DNA of 64,000 nucleotides, from positions 62,001 through 126,000 of the forward strand of contig CAJUGO010000003.1 in assembly GCA_910585865.1 (NCBI GenBank). Direction: 5' to 3'. The stretch's first letter is position 1, and the number at the start of each line of letters is the position of its first letter. The notes under the pieces were generated by a model. The model made no database searches. It was not told where the DNA came from and worked only from the letters and a program-made list of their open reading frames with translations. The position numbers were made by a program, and so were the translations under genes. This document shows, in pieces, positions 34,929-42,993 of the stretch. This stretch comes from an uncultured Ruminococcus sp. (GTDB lineage Bacteria > Bacillota > Clostridia > Oscillospirales > Acutalibacteraceae).

Positions 34929-35417
34929 ATGAGCAAAAAGAAGAAAGTTAATAAAAAGACAAATCTTAAGTCTGCAAAGAAAAATAAAAGGTCTTTTATA
35001 ATTTTATTGTTAATTTTAGGGGCTGTTGTAATTCTTGTATCAGTAATTGTTACGGCTAATTTGTTTTCCGATTCATCAAAGAAAAATGAATTGTGCAGAA
35101 ATTCGTGGATTGCATCTTCTGCCAGAAATGCCAGCGGAGATGAGGTTGAAATGTCGGAGATATATAATACTAACTATACTTCATATCAAGGATCAATTGT
35201 TTTTAATGAAGATGGCACTTTTTCTTTTTGGCTTAGTCCCGGTGCGCCTGATGATGGTTCTCACGGAGGTAAATATGTAATTAAGAATTCCTCGGCAGTG
35301 GACGTTACTTTTGATGACGGTACGGTTACTGAATTTAATATAGAGCGCATAAATGGGGATATTTCATCTATAGTTGTAAATTATAATGGCTATAAAGTAT
35401 ATTTTGTAAATCAGTAA
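34929..35417 (+). CDS. Membrane-anchored protein with a small beta domain (paralogue B)
   Basis: A 162-residue protein with a very basic start (SKKKKVNKKTNLKSAKKNKR), one helix (about 25-46) and an outside beta domain with GSIVFNEDGTFSFWLSPG and NYNGYKVYFVNQ. These match paralogue A strand for strand, so the two arose by tandem duplication. The Ser/Thr stalk is missing. The ATG at 34929 follows GGTGAT; an in-frame TTG lies at 34917. Function is unknown. Confidence 0.7.
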   Translation: MSKKKKVNKKTNLKSAKKNKRSFIILLLILGAVVILVSVIVTANLFSDSSKKNELCRNSWIASSARNASGDEVEMSEIYNTNYTSYQGSIVFNEDGTFSFWLSPGAPDDGSHGGKYVIKNSSAVDVTFDDGTVTEFNIERINGDISSIVVNYNGYKVYFVNQ

Positions 35418-35432
35418 TGGGGCAGTCATTTT

Positions 35433-36488
35433 ATGAATTTATCATTGCAAGGCAATAAAATCAACACTAAATCAGATTATAACAGGATTTATCTTTATGA
35501 CAACATAAAATTTGTTGCGATATTTCTTGTTGTTATAGGACATGCAATTGACTTTCTTACTCAAGAAAGAGGGAATTATTTGGAGAAAAGTTTATTTCTT
35601 ACCATATATTCCGTGCATATGCCGTTATTTATCTTTGTGAGCGGTCTTTTTGTAAGACCTATGGATAAATCTGCAAAATTTCCAAAGCAAAAGGTATTAT
35701 CATTTATACTTATAGGAATTGCAATACGTATTTTTTCTTCTGTATTGCGTCTTATCCTTGGCATGAAACCAAAATTTGCAGTTTTTGATATGTATGACAC
35801 ATACGCTTGGTTTATGTGGGCAATTGCAGTGTTTACTGTAATAGTTTGGGTTTTCAGATATTGCGATATAAAAATTTTGCTTATATTTTCAATTCTTCTC
35901 GGAATTATGGTAGGATATGATAAATTTCTTGGGGACGAATTTGCCCTCATGAGAATTTTTGTGTTTCTTCCGTTTTTCATAATCGGTTATATGCTGAGTC
36001 CTGAAAATCTCGCAAAGATATTTTCAAAAAGATGGTTGAAAATTATTTCTTTTGCTGTAATTGTAATAATCTTGTCTTGTTTTTTCTTTGATCAGCATTT
36101 TTACAAATACTTAAGACCTATGTTTACAGGAAGAAACAATTATTATGTGTTTGACGATTGCTACAGTTTTGGTTTTGTTTTTCGTATAATTGCCTATGTA
36201 ATTTCAGGTGTTTTGGGTTTTGCGGTTATGTGTCTTGTTCCGGATAGAAATTTAGGATTTTTTTCATCAATCGGCGCAAAGACGCTTCAGATTTATTTTT
36301 GGCATAAAATGTTTCTTATTGTATTGGAAGAATTTAAATTTTACGATGCAGTTGCATCATTAACAGGAGATATTTTTGCTACGTGTATTTATGTTTTGAC
36401 GGCGATTGCAATAACCTTGATATGTTCAATTGAATTGTTTTCCTTTCCGACAAAACAATTACTTTCATTTGCAACAAAACAAAAATAA
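35433..36488 (+). CDS. Acyltransferase 3 family membrane protein
   Basis: A 351-residue protein with about ten membrane helices. The N-terminal helix holds IFLVVIGHAIDF, whose His is the family's catalytic residue, and MPLFIFVSGLFVRP follows. These enzymes move acetyl or other acyl groups across the membrane to surface glycans; fucose 4-O-acetylase-like members look most similar. It ends the forward run, facing the radical SAM gene, with a shared hairpin between. The acceptor is unknown; it could decorate the polysaccharide made by the genes after 47572, but it lies 11 kb away. Confidence 0.82.
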   Translation: MNLSLQGNKINTKSDYNRIYLYDNIKFVAIFLVVIGHAIDFLTQERGNYLEKSLFLTIYSVHMPLFIFVSGLFVRPMDKSAKFPKQKVLSFILIGIAIRIFSSVLRLILGMKPKFAVFDMYDTYAWFMWAIAVFTVIVWVFRYCDIKILLIFSILLGIMVGYDKFLGDEFALMRIFVFLPFFIIGYMLSPENLAKIFSKRWLKIISFAVIVIILSCFFFDQHFYKYLRPMFTGRNNYYVFDDCYSFGFVFRIIAYVISGVLGFAVMCLVPDRNLGFFSSIGAKTLQIYFWHKMFLIVLEEFKFYDAVASLTGDIFATCIYVLTAIAITLICSIELFSFPTKQLLSFATKQK

Positions 36489-36502
36489 ATATAAATTTTA
36501 TA

Positions 36503-36555
36503 CAGACAGCTGTAAATATTCTGAGTATATCATTTTATTTGCGGCTGTCTTTTAG
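36503..36555. terminator. Hairpin between convergent genes
   Basis: AGACAGCTG (36503-36511) pairs with CGGCTGTCT (36542-36550) with one T-G and a 30-base AT-rich loop, followed by TTTA. It is a plausible weak two-way terminator for the acyltransferase and the reverse-strand cassette. Confidence 0.55.
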
Positions 36556-36558
36556 TAT

Positions 36559-37428
36559 TTAAATATCAAAAAGACTCATTTGTGTTTGTTTATACTCGAA
36601 TTTATGGAGATATGAAAAAATCTCATCTTTATTGTACATAATATTTTCTTTTTTGCACCTTGAATTTACTATGTTTATAAGCTTTTCGTGATTAGGGCTT
36701 GCTATCTCGTAAGAATTGCCGTATGCTCGTATGTATTGATTTTTTAGCCCCGGAAAATTTTTATCAATTTGTTTATAAAAATATTCTCGATTCCCTTGGC
36801 GCAGAGTAAGTCCGATTCCAAAACATATTACACCCTTTACTTTGGCTTTTGTACAATAATCCATAAGACCGTTTATGTTTTCTTCAGTGTCATTTATAAA
36901 AGGCAGAAACGGAGAGAGCCATACCACTGTAGGAATGCCGTTATCTCTGAAAATTTTAAGTGTTTCAAATCTTTCATTTGTACTTGAAACATTTGGTTCA
37001 ATAATTTTGCACAGAGTTTCGTCATATGTCGTAAGCGTCATCTGTACTACCGCTTTGCTTTTTTTGTTTATACTTTTTAGCAAATCCAGATCTCTTAAAA
37101 CTTTTGCTGACTTAGTGTGAACAGTAACACCAAATTCATATTTATCAATTATTTCAAGACATTTTCTTGTTAGTTTTAATTTGCTTTCAAGAGGAATGTA
37201 GGGATCTGACATAGCGCCGGTGCCTATCATACATCTTTTTCTTTTGCTTTTCAGTGCATTTTCAAGTAATATTGCAGCATTTTCTTTTACCTCAATATCT
37301 TCAAAATCATGATTCATATTATAACAACTGCTTCTGGAATCGCAGTATATGCAGTTGTGCTGACAGCCCCTGTAAATGTTTATTCCGTTTCCGGCAGATA
37401 AGATTCCTTTAGCCTGTACTTTATGCAT
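36559..37428 (-). CDS. SPL-family radical SAM protein
   Basis: A 289-residue radical SAM enzyme. The cluster motif CQHNCIYCDSR is at about 22-32 (CxxxCxxC), then GTGAMSDPYIPLE and VTVHTKSAKVLRDLDLL, which resemble the spore photoproduct lyase-like family. The open frame starts with GTG at 37440, but the ATG at 37428 has GAGGA five bases upstream and is preferred. It is the last gene of the dinB cassette, so a role in DNA damage is a reasonable guess. It is not a proven photoproduct lyase. Confidence 0.82.
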   Translation of the reverse strand: MHKVQAKGILSAGNGINIYRGCQHNCIYCDSRSSCYNMNHDFEDIEVKENAAILLENALKSKRKRCMIGTGAMSDPYIPLESKLKLTRKCLEIIDKYEFGVTVHTKSAKVLRDLDLLKSINKKSKAVVQMTLTTYDETLCKIIEPNVSSTNERFETLKIFRDNGIPTVVWLSPFLPFINDTEENINGLMDYCTKAKVKGVICFGIGLTLRQGNREYFYKQIDKNFPGLKNQYIRAYGNSYEIASPNHEKLINIVNSRCKKENIMYNKDEIFSYLHKFEYKQTQMSLFDI

Positions 37429-37436
37429 ATTAATCC

Positions 37437-37688
37437 TCACATTCTGTTGTCAGCTTTTATTTTTATATCCACAAACCATCTGCTTTCTTCAAAAAAAAGA
37501 TATCGTTCTTTACCCAGTATTGTGCAGGTGTATCGAATCCCGGCGCCGCCTGCTTTAAGTGATGCGGCATATCGGACGTCTGAAATTTTATCTATTCTAT
37601 ATTTTCTTCCGTCGTCCCAATAAATATATTCCGGAAGCAAATTTCCGTCGCAGTCGAAGACTGCAGAGACTTTGATATATTTTTTCAT
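37437..37688 (-). CDS. Small conserved protein of the dinB cassette
   Basis: An 83-residue, probably beta-rich protein without signal or membrane segment. Conserved-looking parts are YIYWDDGRKYRIDKISDVRY, AASLKAGGAGIRYTCTI and ERYLFFEESRWFVDI. I recall similar small proteins beside Y-family polymerases in other Firmicutes, but no function is known to me. It lies 15 bases after dinB, and its stop falls in the ribosome-binding region of the radical SAM gene, so the three are one operon. Confidence 0.75.
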   Translation of the reverse strand: MKKYIKVSAVFDCDGNLLPEYIYWDDGRKYRIDKISDVRYAASLKAGGAGIRYTCTILGKERYLFFEESRWFVDIKIKADNRM

Positions 37689-37703
37689 ATATTAATTACC
37701 TCT

Positions 37704-38978
37704 TTATAAATAACTTACGGGATGAATTGTATGATCTTCTTTTGGGTTAAAAACAGACAATTCTTTATCATTAAGCAAAACTGCAGGACGCAAAACATAA
37801 TTGCCGAAGCGTTTTTTTAGTATATCAACTGTTTTGTCAAGCTGTTTATTTTGTATCAGCTTTTCTTCATTTTTTAAAATACTTATTTGACGGGGAATAT
37901 TATCGTGCACAAAGTCAGTAGTACTTACTCCGATACTTCTTAGCGGCCGCTGCATTTTATAGCTGCGTCTGAATAATTGTAAGGCTGCAAGTGTAATTTC
38001 TTTTGTAAGATTAGTATAGTCATCAAGTGTACATTGTCGTGTAAATGAGTTAAGTTCATTATCCCGTATGCTTATTTCTACAGTTCGTGCCATAAACCCT
38101 TGTTCTCTCATCCGTCTGCATACACTGTCACAAAGAATATACATTACAATTTTTACATCTTCATAGGTTTTCATATCTCTTGGAGTTGTCGTTGAATTCC
38201 CTATAGATTTCACATCGTTATTTTCATCCATATGAGCAACTGGGGAGGAATCATATCCGTTTGCAAAGCCGTAAATCAAATCTCCCCATTTGCCGAGATG
38301 AGATCTAAGAAGTTTTATATCGGAGTTTGCAATGTCCCCGATTGTATAAATTCCTATATTATTCAGCTTTTTCTTTGTTGCTTTCCCTACATACAGCAAG
38401 TCTTGTGCCGGAGAATTCCATACGATATTTTTATAATTTTTTCTGGTTATTTCCGTTATTGCATCAGGCTTTTTATAATCACTCCCGAATTTAGCAAAGA
38501 CTTTATTAAAGCTTACACCGATGCTTACGGTAATCCCAAGCTCTTCTTTTACTCTCGCATTTATTTCCCGGGCAATTTCCATTCCGCCTTTTTCAATGTT
38601 GTGTGTAACATCAAGCCATGCTTCGTCAAGGCCGAAAGGTTCAATTTTGTCTGTGTAATCACTGTATATTCTTCTAGCCATTTTTGAAAATCTTTTGTAC
38701 AAGTCAAAATGGGGAAGTACAGTTATAAGTTCAGGACATTTTTTCTTTGCCTGCCATATGGGTTCGCCTGTTTTGATACCGTATTTTTTGGCTGTTTCAT
38801 TTTTAGCAAGAATAATTCCATGCCTGTTTTTTGCATCACCGCTTACCGCAACGGGCTTGTTGCGGATTTGCGGATTATAAAGACATTCAACGCTTGCAAA
38901 AAAGCCGTTGCAGTCACTGTGAAGAATAATTCTGTCATTTTTATATTTATTTTTGTCAACTGTACTGTTAATATCCAT
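37704..38978 (-). CDS. dinB: Y-family DNA polymerase (DNA polymerase IV)
   Basis: A 424-residue translesion polymerase that copies past damaged bases and raises mutation. The palm motif starts LHSDCNGFFASVECLYNP. The catalytic acids are in PFGLDEAWLDV (most DinB have SIDEAFLD; the Gly/Leu/Trp variant occurs in Firmicutes). The helix-hairpin-helix segment IGIYTIGDIANSDIKLL and a little-finger domain follow. GGGGAT precedes the ATG. It heads a reverse-strand cassette behind a consensus promoter with two LexA-like boxes, so damage-induced expression is expected. Confidence 0.93.
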   Translation of the reverse strand: MDINSTVDKNKYKNDRIILHSDCNGFFASVECLYNPQIRNKPVAVSGDAKNRHGIILAKNETAKKYGIKTGEPIWQAKKKCPELITVLPHFDLYKRFSKMARRIYSDYTDKIEPFGLDEAWLDVTHNIEKGGMEIAREINARVKEELGITVSIGVSFNKVFAKFGSDYKKPDAITEITRKNYKNIVWNSPAQDLLYVGKATKKKLNNIGIYTIGDIANSDIKLLRSHLGKWGDLIYGFANGYDSSPVAHMDENNDVKSIGNSTTTPRDMKTYEDVKIVMYILCDSVCRRMREQGFMARTVEISIRDNELNSFTRQCTLDDYTNLTKEITLAALQLFRRSYKMQRPLRSIGVSTTDFVHDNIPRQISILKNEEKLIQNKQLDKTVDILKKRFGNYVLRPAVLLNDKELSVFNPKEDHTIHPVSYL

Positions 38979-38988
38979 ACTGATCCCC

Positions 38989-39004
38989 TAGAACAAATGT
39001 TTTA
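38989..39004 (-). promoter_or_regulatory. LexA-like box 1, downstream of the dinB transcription start
   Basis: TAGAACAAATGTTTTA has the GAAC-N4-GTT(C/T) layout of Gram-positive LexA operators, with one mismatch between its 6-base arms. It lies 11-26 bases before the dinB ATG, just downstream of the predicted transcription start. Confidence 0.65.
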
Positions 39005-39009
39005 AATAC

Positions 39010-39038
39010 ATTATAGAACATTAGTTCTAGATTGTCAA
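39010..39038 (-). promoter_or_regulatory. Consensus sigma-A promoter of the dinB cassette
   Basis: On the reverse strand TTGACA (39033-39038) and TATAAT (39010-39015) are both perfect and exactly 17 bases apart. The dinB ATG is about 32 bases downstream of the -10 box. So strong a promoter fits a gene held off by a repressor. Confidence 0.88.
39014..39029 (-). promoter_or_regulatory. LexA-like box 2, inside the dinB promoter spacer
   Basis: TAGAACATTAGTTCTA is a perfect inverted repeat (6-base arms, 4-base centre) of the GAAC-N4-GTTC type bound by LexA/DinR in Firmicutes. It fills the spacer between -35 and -10, where a bound repressor would block RNA polymerase. Confidence 0.78.
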
Positions 39039-39364
39039 TGGCTAAATTATGGCTGGTAAATATTAATTGTAAATAAGTTATACTTAAAGGAAATAAATAA
39101 GAGAATTATAGTGTTCATATAAAATTATATAGGAATAAAGCATAACAAATAATTAAGATGGATTTTACTGCTTTAAGAAAAATTTATTAAGAACATAAAA
39201 ATGAAAAATAAGATTAAGTTATATCAAACAGTTTCTCGGAATTAGATACAGCATTTAAAGAATACTGTATATTGATTACATATGTGTAATTCTCATTTAC
39301 AAAAACAATATATTGTGTTAAAATTCATAATGTTATAATATATAAAAAAATAGGAGGTTCAATT
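39039..39364. other. AT-rich intergenic region upstream of pyrE
   Basis: About 325 bases with no supportable gene on either strand, very rich in A and T. The pyrE end holds a probable promoter and a GGAGG ribosome-binding site. I found no clear PyrR binding loop, terminator or riboswitch in it. Confidence 0.5.
39313..39339 (+). promoter_or_regulatory. Possible promoter of pyrE
   Basis: TATAAT (39334-39339) is 15 bases after TTGTGT (39313-39318); shifting to ATTGTG gives 16. The spacing is short, so the -10 is likely and the -35 uncertain. GGAGG follows at 39354. Confidence 0.45.
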
Positions 39365-40039
39365 ATGGAAGCTTACAAACAGGAATTTATTGAATTTATG
39401 GTAGATTGTCAGGTGCTTAAATTTGGAGATTTCGTTACTAAAAGCGGAAGAAAGACACCGTTTTTTGTAAACACGGGATTTTACAGAACAGGAGCACAGC
39501 TGCGCAGACTTGGTCAGTACTATGCTGCTGCTATTGAAGAGAAGTTTGGTCTTGATTTTGACGTTCTTTTCGGGCCTGCTTACAAAGGTATTCCGCTTTC
39601 TGTTGCAGCCACTATTGCAATTAGCGAGAAATATAACAAGGATATACGTTACTGTTCAAACAGAAAAGAAGTAAAGGATCATGGCGACAAGGGGATTTTG
39701 CTCGGCAGCCCCATAAATGACGGCGATAAAATTGTAATTATCGAAGATGTTACAACAGCGGGTACTTCAATCGAAGAAACACTTCCTATTATCAAGGCTC
39801 AGGGTGAAGTTAATCCTATAGGTCTTGTTGTATCTGTTGACCGTATGGAGCGCGGTCAGGGTACAAAAAGTGCGCTTGCTGAAATAGAAGAGAAATATGG
39901 TTTAAAAACAACGGCAATTGTTACTATGGCTGAAGTAGTAGAGCATCTTTATAATAAAGAACATAACGGCAAAATTATAATTGACGACAAACTTAAATCA
40001 GCTATTGACGCATATTACGAACAATACGGCGTGAAATAA
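39365..40039 (+). CDS. pyrE: Orotate phosphoribosyltransferase
   Basis: A 224-residue enzyme that joins orotate to PRPP to make OMP in pyrimidine synthesis. FGDFVTKSGRKTPFFVNTGF is the N-terminal orotate/loop region, GPAYKGIPLSVA the pyrophosphate loop, and VIIEDVTTAGTSIEETLP the PRPP-binding motif. Length is normal. No other pyrimidine gene is adjacent, which is usual in this lineage, where pyrE can stand apart from the pyr operon. radC follows after 27 bases. Confidence 0.96.
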   Translation: MEAYKQEFIEFMVDCQVLKFGDFVTKSGRKTPFFVNTGFYRTGAQLRRLGQYYAAAIEEKFGLDFDVLFGPAYKGIPLSVAATIAISEKYNKDIRYCSNRKEVKDHGDKGILLGSPINDGDKIVIIEDVTTAGTSIEETLPIIKAQGEVNPIGLVVSVDRMERGQGTKSALAEIEEKYGLKTTAIVTMAEVVEHLYNKEHNGKIIIDDKLKSAIDAYYEQYGVK

Positions 40040-40066
40040 TAAACCTAAAATAAAAGAGGTTCGTTT

Positions 40067-40774
40067 ATGGCATCAAAATCAGGCGGTGAACATTCCGGTC
40101 ACAGACAGAGGTTGAGAAAAAAGTTTATAAATAATGGATTTGATGTATTTGAGCCGCATGAGGCGCTTGAAATGTATCTTTTCTATGCAATTCCAAGAAA
40201 GGATACAAATCCGCTTGCGCATAAGCTGCTTGATAGATATCTTACCATTGGAGGAGTATGTGATGCTCCGCTTGATGAACTAATGAGAGAATTTAATCTC
40301 ACTGAATCAGCTGCTGTTTTTATCAAAATGCTGCCGGAAATGTCGAGACTTTACAATGAATCTAAGATATCAAATAAGCATATAATTGAACCTGATAATA
40401 TTGGGGAAATGTTCAGAACTAAGTTTATAGGAAGAACAAGTGAAGCAACAGCGTTAATGTTAGGTGATGCCAAAGGTAAAATGTTGTATTTTGGAATAAT
40501 TGCAAAGGGTTCTATAAATTCAACAGATGTACCGATACGCAAGGTGGTAGATCTGGCGCTGCGCCATAATGCGAAAACTGCTTATATTGCGCATAATCAC
40601 CCCAGCGGATCAGCGTTGCCATCTGAAAGTGATTTGACAACAACGAAATTAGTTAATCAGACGCTTGCAAATGTTGGAATAAATTTGCTTGATCATTTTA
40701 TTGTGACTGATGACGATTATGTTTCGTTAAGGGAAAGCGAATCAACAGGCAAAATTTTTGTTTATGACAGCTGA
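40067..40774 (+). CDS. radC: RadC family JAB-domain protein
   Basis: A 235-residue RadC protein. An N-terminal helix-hairpin-helix-like part (about 15-100; RKDTNPLAHKLLDRY) leads to a JAB/MPN metalloprotease-like domain with the zinc motif AHNHPSGSALPSESDL (HxHxxxxxxxSxxD). The old link to DNA repair in E. coli was withdrawn and the true role is unknown. It lies between pyrE and uvrB; the 245-base gap that follows holds repeats. Confidence 0.92.
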   Translation: MASKSGGEHSGHRQRLRKKFINNGFDVFEPHEALEMYLFYAIPRKDTNPLAHKLLDRYLTIGGVCDAPLDELMREFNLTESAAVFIKMLPEMSRLYNESKISNKHIIEPDNIGEMFRTKFIGRTSEATALMLGDAKGKMLYFGIIAKGSINSTDVPIRKVVDLALRHNAKTAYIAHNHPSGSALPSESDLTTTKLVNQTLANVGINLLDHFIVTDDDYVSLRESESTGKIFVYDS

Positions 40775-40842
40775 CGTTTATATCAGTAAGGCAAATTAAT
40801 TTATATGTATTCATTTATTAATTTTTAATATACTATTTTTTA

Positions 40843-40878
40843 GTGCAAATAAATAATGTACACTTTATTTGTTTGCAC
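40843..40878. repeat. 14-base inverted repeat in the radC-uvrB gap
   Basis: GTGCAAATAAATAA (40843-40856) and TTATTTGTTTGCAC (40865-40878) are complementary except for one T-G position, with an 8-base loop. No T-run follows on either strand, so it is not a typical terminator. The rest of the gap has no gene; a weak 5' region for uvrB must lie here. Confidence 0.55.
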
Positions 40879-40888
40879 ATTGAAACTA

Positions 40889-40970
40889 GGGCATGTTTAA
40901 AAATGACAAAAGTCCAACTGACGAATGTTTTTTCGCCATTTGTGCAATCTGCTGGTTATTAAGCATGCTC
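40889..40970. repeat. 82-bp MITE-like element with imperfect ends
   Basis: GGGCATGTTTAA (40889-40900) and TTAAGCATGCTC (40959-40970) are inverted repeats with two mismatches, and each is flanked by TA, as a target duplication would be. The inside has no gene. It resembles a remnant or miniature insertion element; origin is not identified. It is different in sequence from the element at 18531. Confidence 0.4.
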
Positions 40971-41019
40971 TAATTTGTTTTTGAATTACTGATATTTTTA
41001 TGAATTGTGATGTGAAATA

Positions 41020-42978
41020 ATGGAATTTAAAATTCATTCAAAATACAAACCAACGGGTGATCAGCCTCAGACAATAGAAAAGCTGGTAGAGAGTATTAAT
41101 AAAGGCAGCAAAGAACAAACCTTGCTTGGTGTTACAGGTTCAGGAAAAACTTTTACTATGGCAAATATAATTGAGAAAGTTCAGCGTCCTGCTCTTGTGT
41201 TGGCACACAACAAAACTTTAGCAGCTCAGCTTTGCAGCGAATTTAAAGAATTTTTTCCTGATAACGCAGTAGAATACTTTGTGTCCTATTATGATTACTA
41301 TCAGCCTGAGGCATATGTTGCTCATACAGATACTTATATTGAAAAAGATTGTGCGGTCAATGATGAAATTGATAAACTTCGTCACAGTGCAACTCTTGCA
41401 CTTTCTGAACGCAGAGATGTAATAATTGTTGCATCTGTTTCGTGTATATACAGCTTAGGCGATCCGATAGATTACCGCAATATGGTAATTTCACTTCGTC
41501 CGGGAATGGAAAAGAGCCGTGATGATCTTGTAAAAAAGCTTGTTGAACTTCAATACGAGCGCAATGATATTAATTTTATCCGAAATAAATTCAGAGTACG
41601 CGGAGATGTTGTTGAGATTTTCCCTGCATCATCAAATGATTCAATTATAAGGGTTGAATTTTTTGGAGATGAGATTGACAGGATTTCTGAAATCAATCCG
41701 CTTACAGGAGAGCTTAAAGCGGTTTTAAAACACGCTGCAATTTATCCTGCATCCCATTATATTGTTTCAAGGGATAAAATGAAGTCTGCAATTGCAGAAA
41801 TTGAAAGAGAATTGCAGGAAAGACTCGAATATTTTCGTGAAAACGGCAAACTTCTTGAAGCACAGCGCATTGAACAGCGCACTCATTATGATATTGAAAT
41901 GCTTCAGGAAATAGGATTTTGTTCTGGCATAGAAAATTATTCAAGAATTCTATCCGGCAGAGCTCCGGGAGCTTCGCCGTGTACACTTCTCGATTATTTT
42001 CCTGACGATTTTATTTTGTTTGTGGATGAGTCACATGTAACTTTGCCTCAGGTAAGAGGTATGTATGCAGGTGATTATGCCCGCAAGAAAAATCTGGTTG
42101 ACTATGGATTTAGACTGCCGTCTGCTTTTGATAACAGACCTTTAAATTTTAATGAGTTTTATGAGCGGATAAATCAGGCTGTATTTGTCAGTGCAACCCC
42201 GGGCGATTTTGAAACTGAGAAATCATCTGTAATTGCGGAACAGATTATAAGACCTACAGGACTTTTAGATCCTGAAATATCAGTAAGACCAACTGAGGGA
42301 CAGCTTGATGACCTTGTATCAGAAATAAATATAAGAACAGCTAAAAAACAGCGAACACTTGTGACGACTCTTACAAAAAAAATGGCTGAAGATTTGACAA
42401 CTTACCTTGAAAAAATGGGAATAAGAGTCAGGTATATGCATCACGATATTGATACGGTAGAGAGAATGGAAATAGTGCGTGATTTACGGCTTGGAGAATT
42501 TGATGTTCTTGTGGGAATAAATCTGCTTAGAGAGGGTCTGGATATTCCTGAAGTATCACTTGTTGCTGTTCTTGATGCTGACAAGGAAGGATTTTTAAGA
42601 AGTACGCGTTCGCTTATTCAGATTACAGGACGTGCAGCGCGAAACAGTGAGGGTACAGTAATAATGTATGCTGACAGTGTTACGGAGTCAATGCGTGTTG
42701 CAATTACAGAAACCGAGCGCCGCCGTGAAATTCAAAATAAGTATAATGAAGAACACGGTATAGTACCGACTACAATTATAAAAAAAGTTAATGAAATACT
42801 TGAAATTTCTACTCATGATGAAAGTGAGTTTAAAAATACTAAGAAACTGTCAAAAGTACAAAAGCAACAGTTGATAGAAAATCTTACAAAAGAAATGAAA
42901 GCAGCAGCAAAGCTGCTTGAATTTGAACATGCTGCATATCTGCGGGATAAAATACAAAAACTTCGCGGTGAAAAATAA
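41020..42978 (+). CDS. uvrB: Excinuclease ABC subunit B
   Basis: A 652-residue UvrB, the damage-verifying helicase of nucleotide excision repair. Walker A GVTGSGKT is at 37-44. The beta-hairpin YYDYYQPEAYVAHTDTYIEK clamps the strand. Other helicase motifs are LFVDESHVTLPQ and LLREGLDIPEVSLVAVLDAD. The C-terminal UVR motif ENLTKEMKAAAKLLEFEHAA binds UvrC. Length is normal. uvrA and uvrC are not in the window. It runs on into the topoisomerase genes after 15 bases. Confidence 0.97.
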   Translation: MEFKIHSKYKPTGDQPQTIEKLVESINKGSKEQTLLGVTGSGKTFTMANIIEKVQRPALVLAHNKTLAAQLCSEFKEFFPDNAVEYFVSYYDYYQPEAYVAHTDTYIEKDCAVNDEIDKLRHSATLALSERRDVIIVASVSCIYSLGDPIDYRNMVISLRPGMEKSRDDLVKKLVELQYERNDINFIRNKFRVRGDVVEIFPASSNDSIIRVEFFGDEIDRISEINPLTGELKAVLKHAAIYPASHYIVSRDKMKSAIAEIERELQERLEYFRENGKLLEAQRIEQRTHYDIEMLQEIGFCSGIENYSRILSGRAPGASPCTLLDYFPDDFILFVDESHVTLPQVRGMYAGDYARKKNLVDYGFRLPSAFDNRPLNFNEFYERINQAVFVSATPGDFETEKSSVIAEQIIRPTGLLDPEISVRPTEGQLDDLVSEINIRTAKKQRTLVTTLTKKMAEDLTTYLEKMGIRVRYMHHDIDTVERMEIVRDLRLGEFDVLVGINLLREGLDIPEVSLVAVLDADKEGFLRSTRSLIQITGRAARNSEGTVIMYADSVTESMRVAITETERRREIQNKYNEEHGIVPTTIIKKVNEILEISTHDESEFKNTKKLSKVQKQQLIENLTKEMKAAAKLLEFEHAAYLRDKIQKLRGEK

Positions 42979-42993
42979 TAAAGGAAGATTGAA

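Noticed and set aside
35576..35980. 134-codon reverse open frame within the acyltransferase
   Set aside because: Antisense to a clear membrane acyltransferase; composition only mirrors the forward codons.
38620..38680. Catalytic motif FGLDEAWLD of DinB taken as a degenerate active site
   Set aside because: The Asp-Glu pair needed for metal binding is intact; the other changes are a known variant among Firmicutes polymerases.
38232..38687. 151-codon forward open frame opposite dinB
   Set aside because: It lies wholly antisense to a well-supported polymerase gene and its translation has no recognisable motif; it is a shadow frame.
40922..40935. CGAATGTTTTTTCG upstream of uvrB as a LexA box
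   Set aside because: It differs from CGAACN4GTTCG at two key positions, lies inside the MITE-like unit and does not match the TAGAAC type found at dinB.
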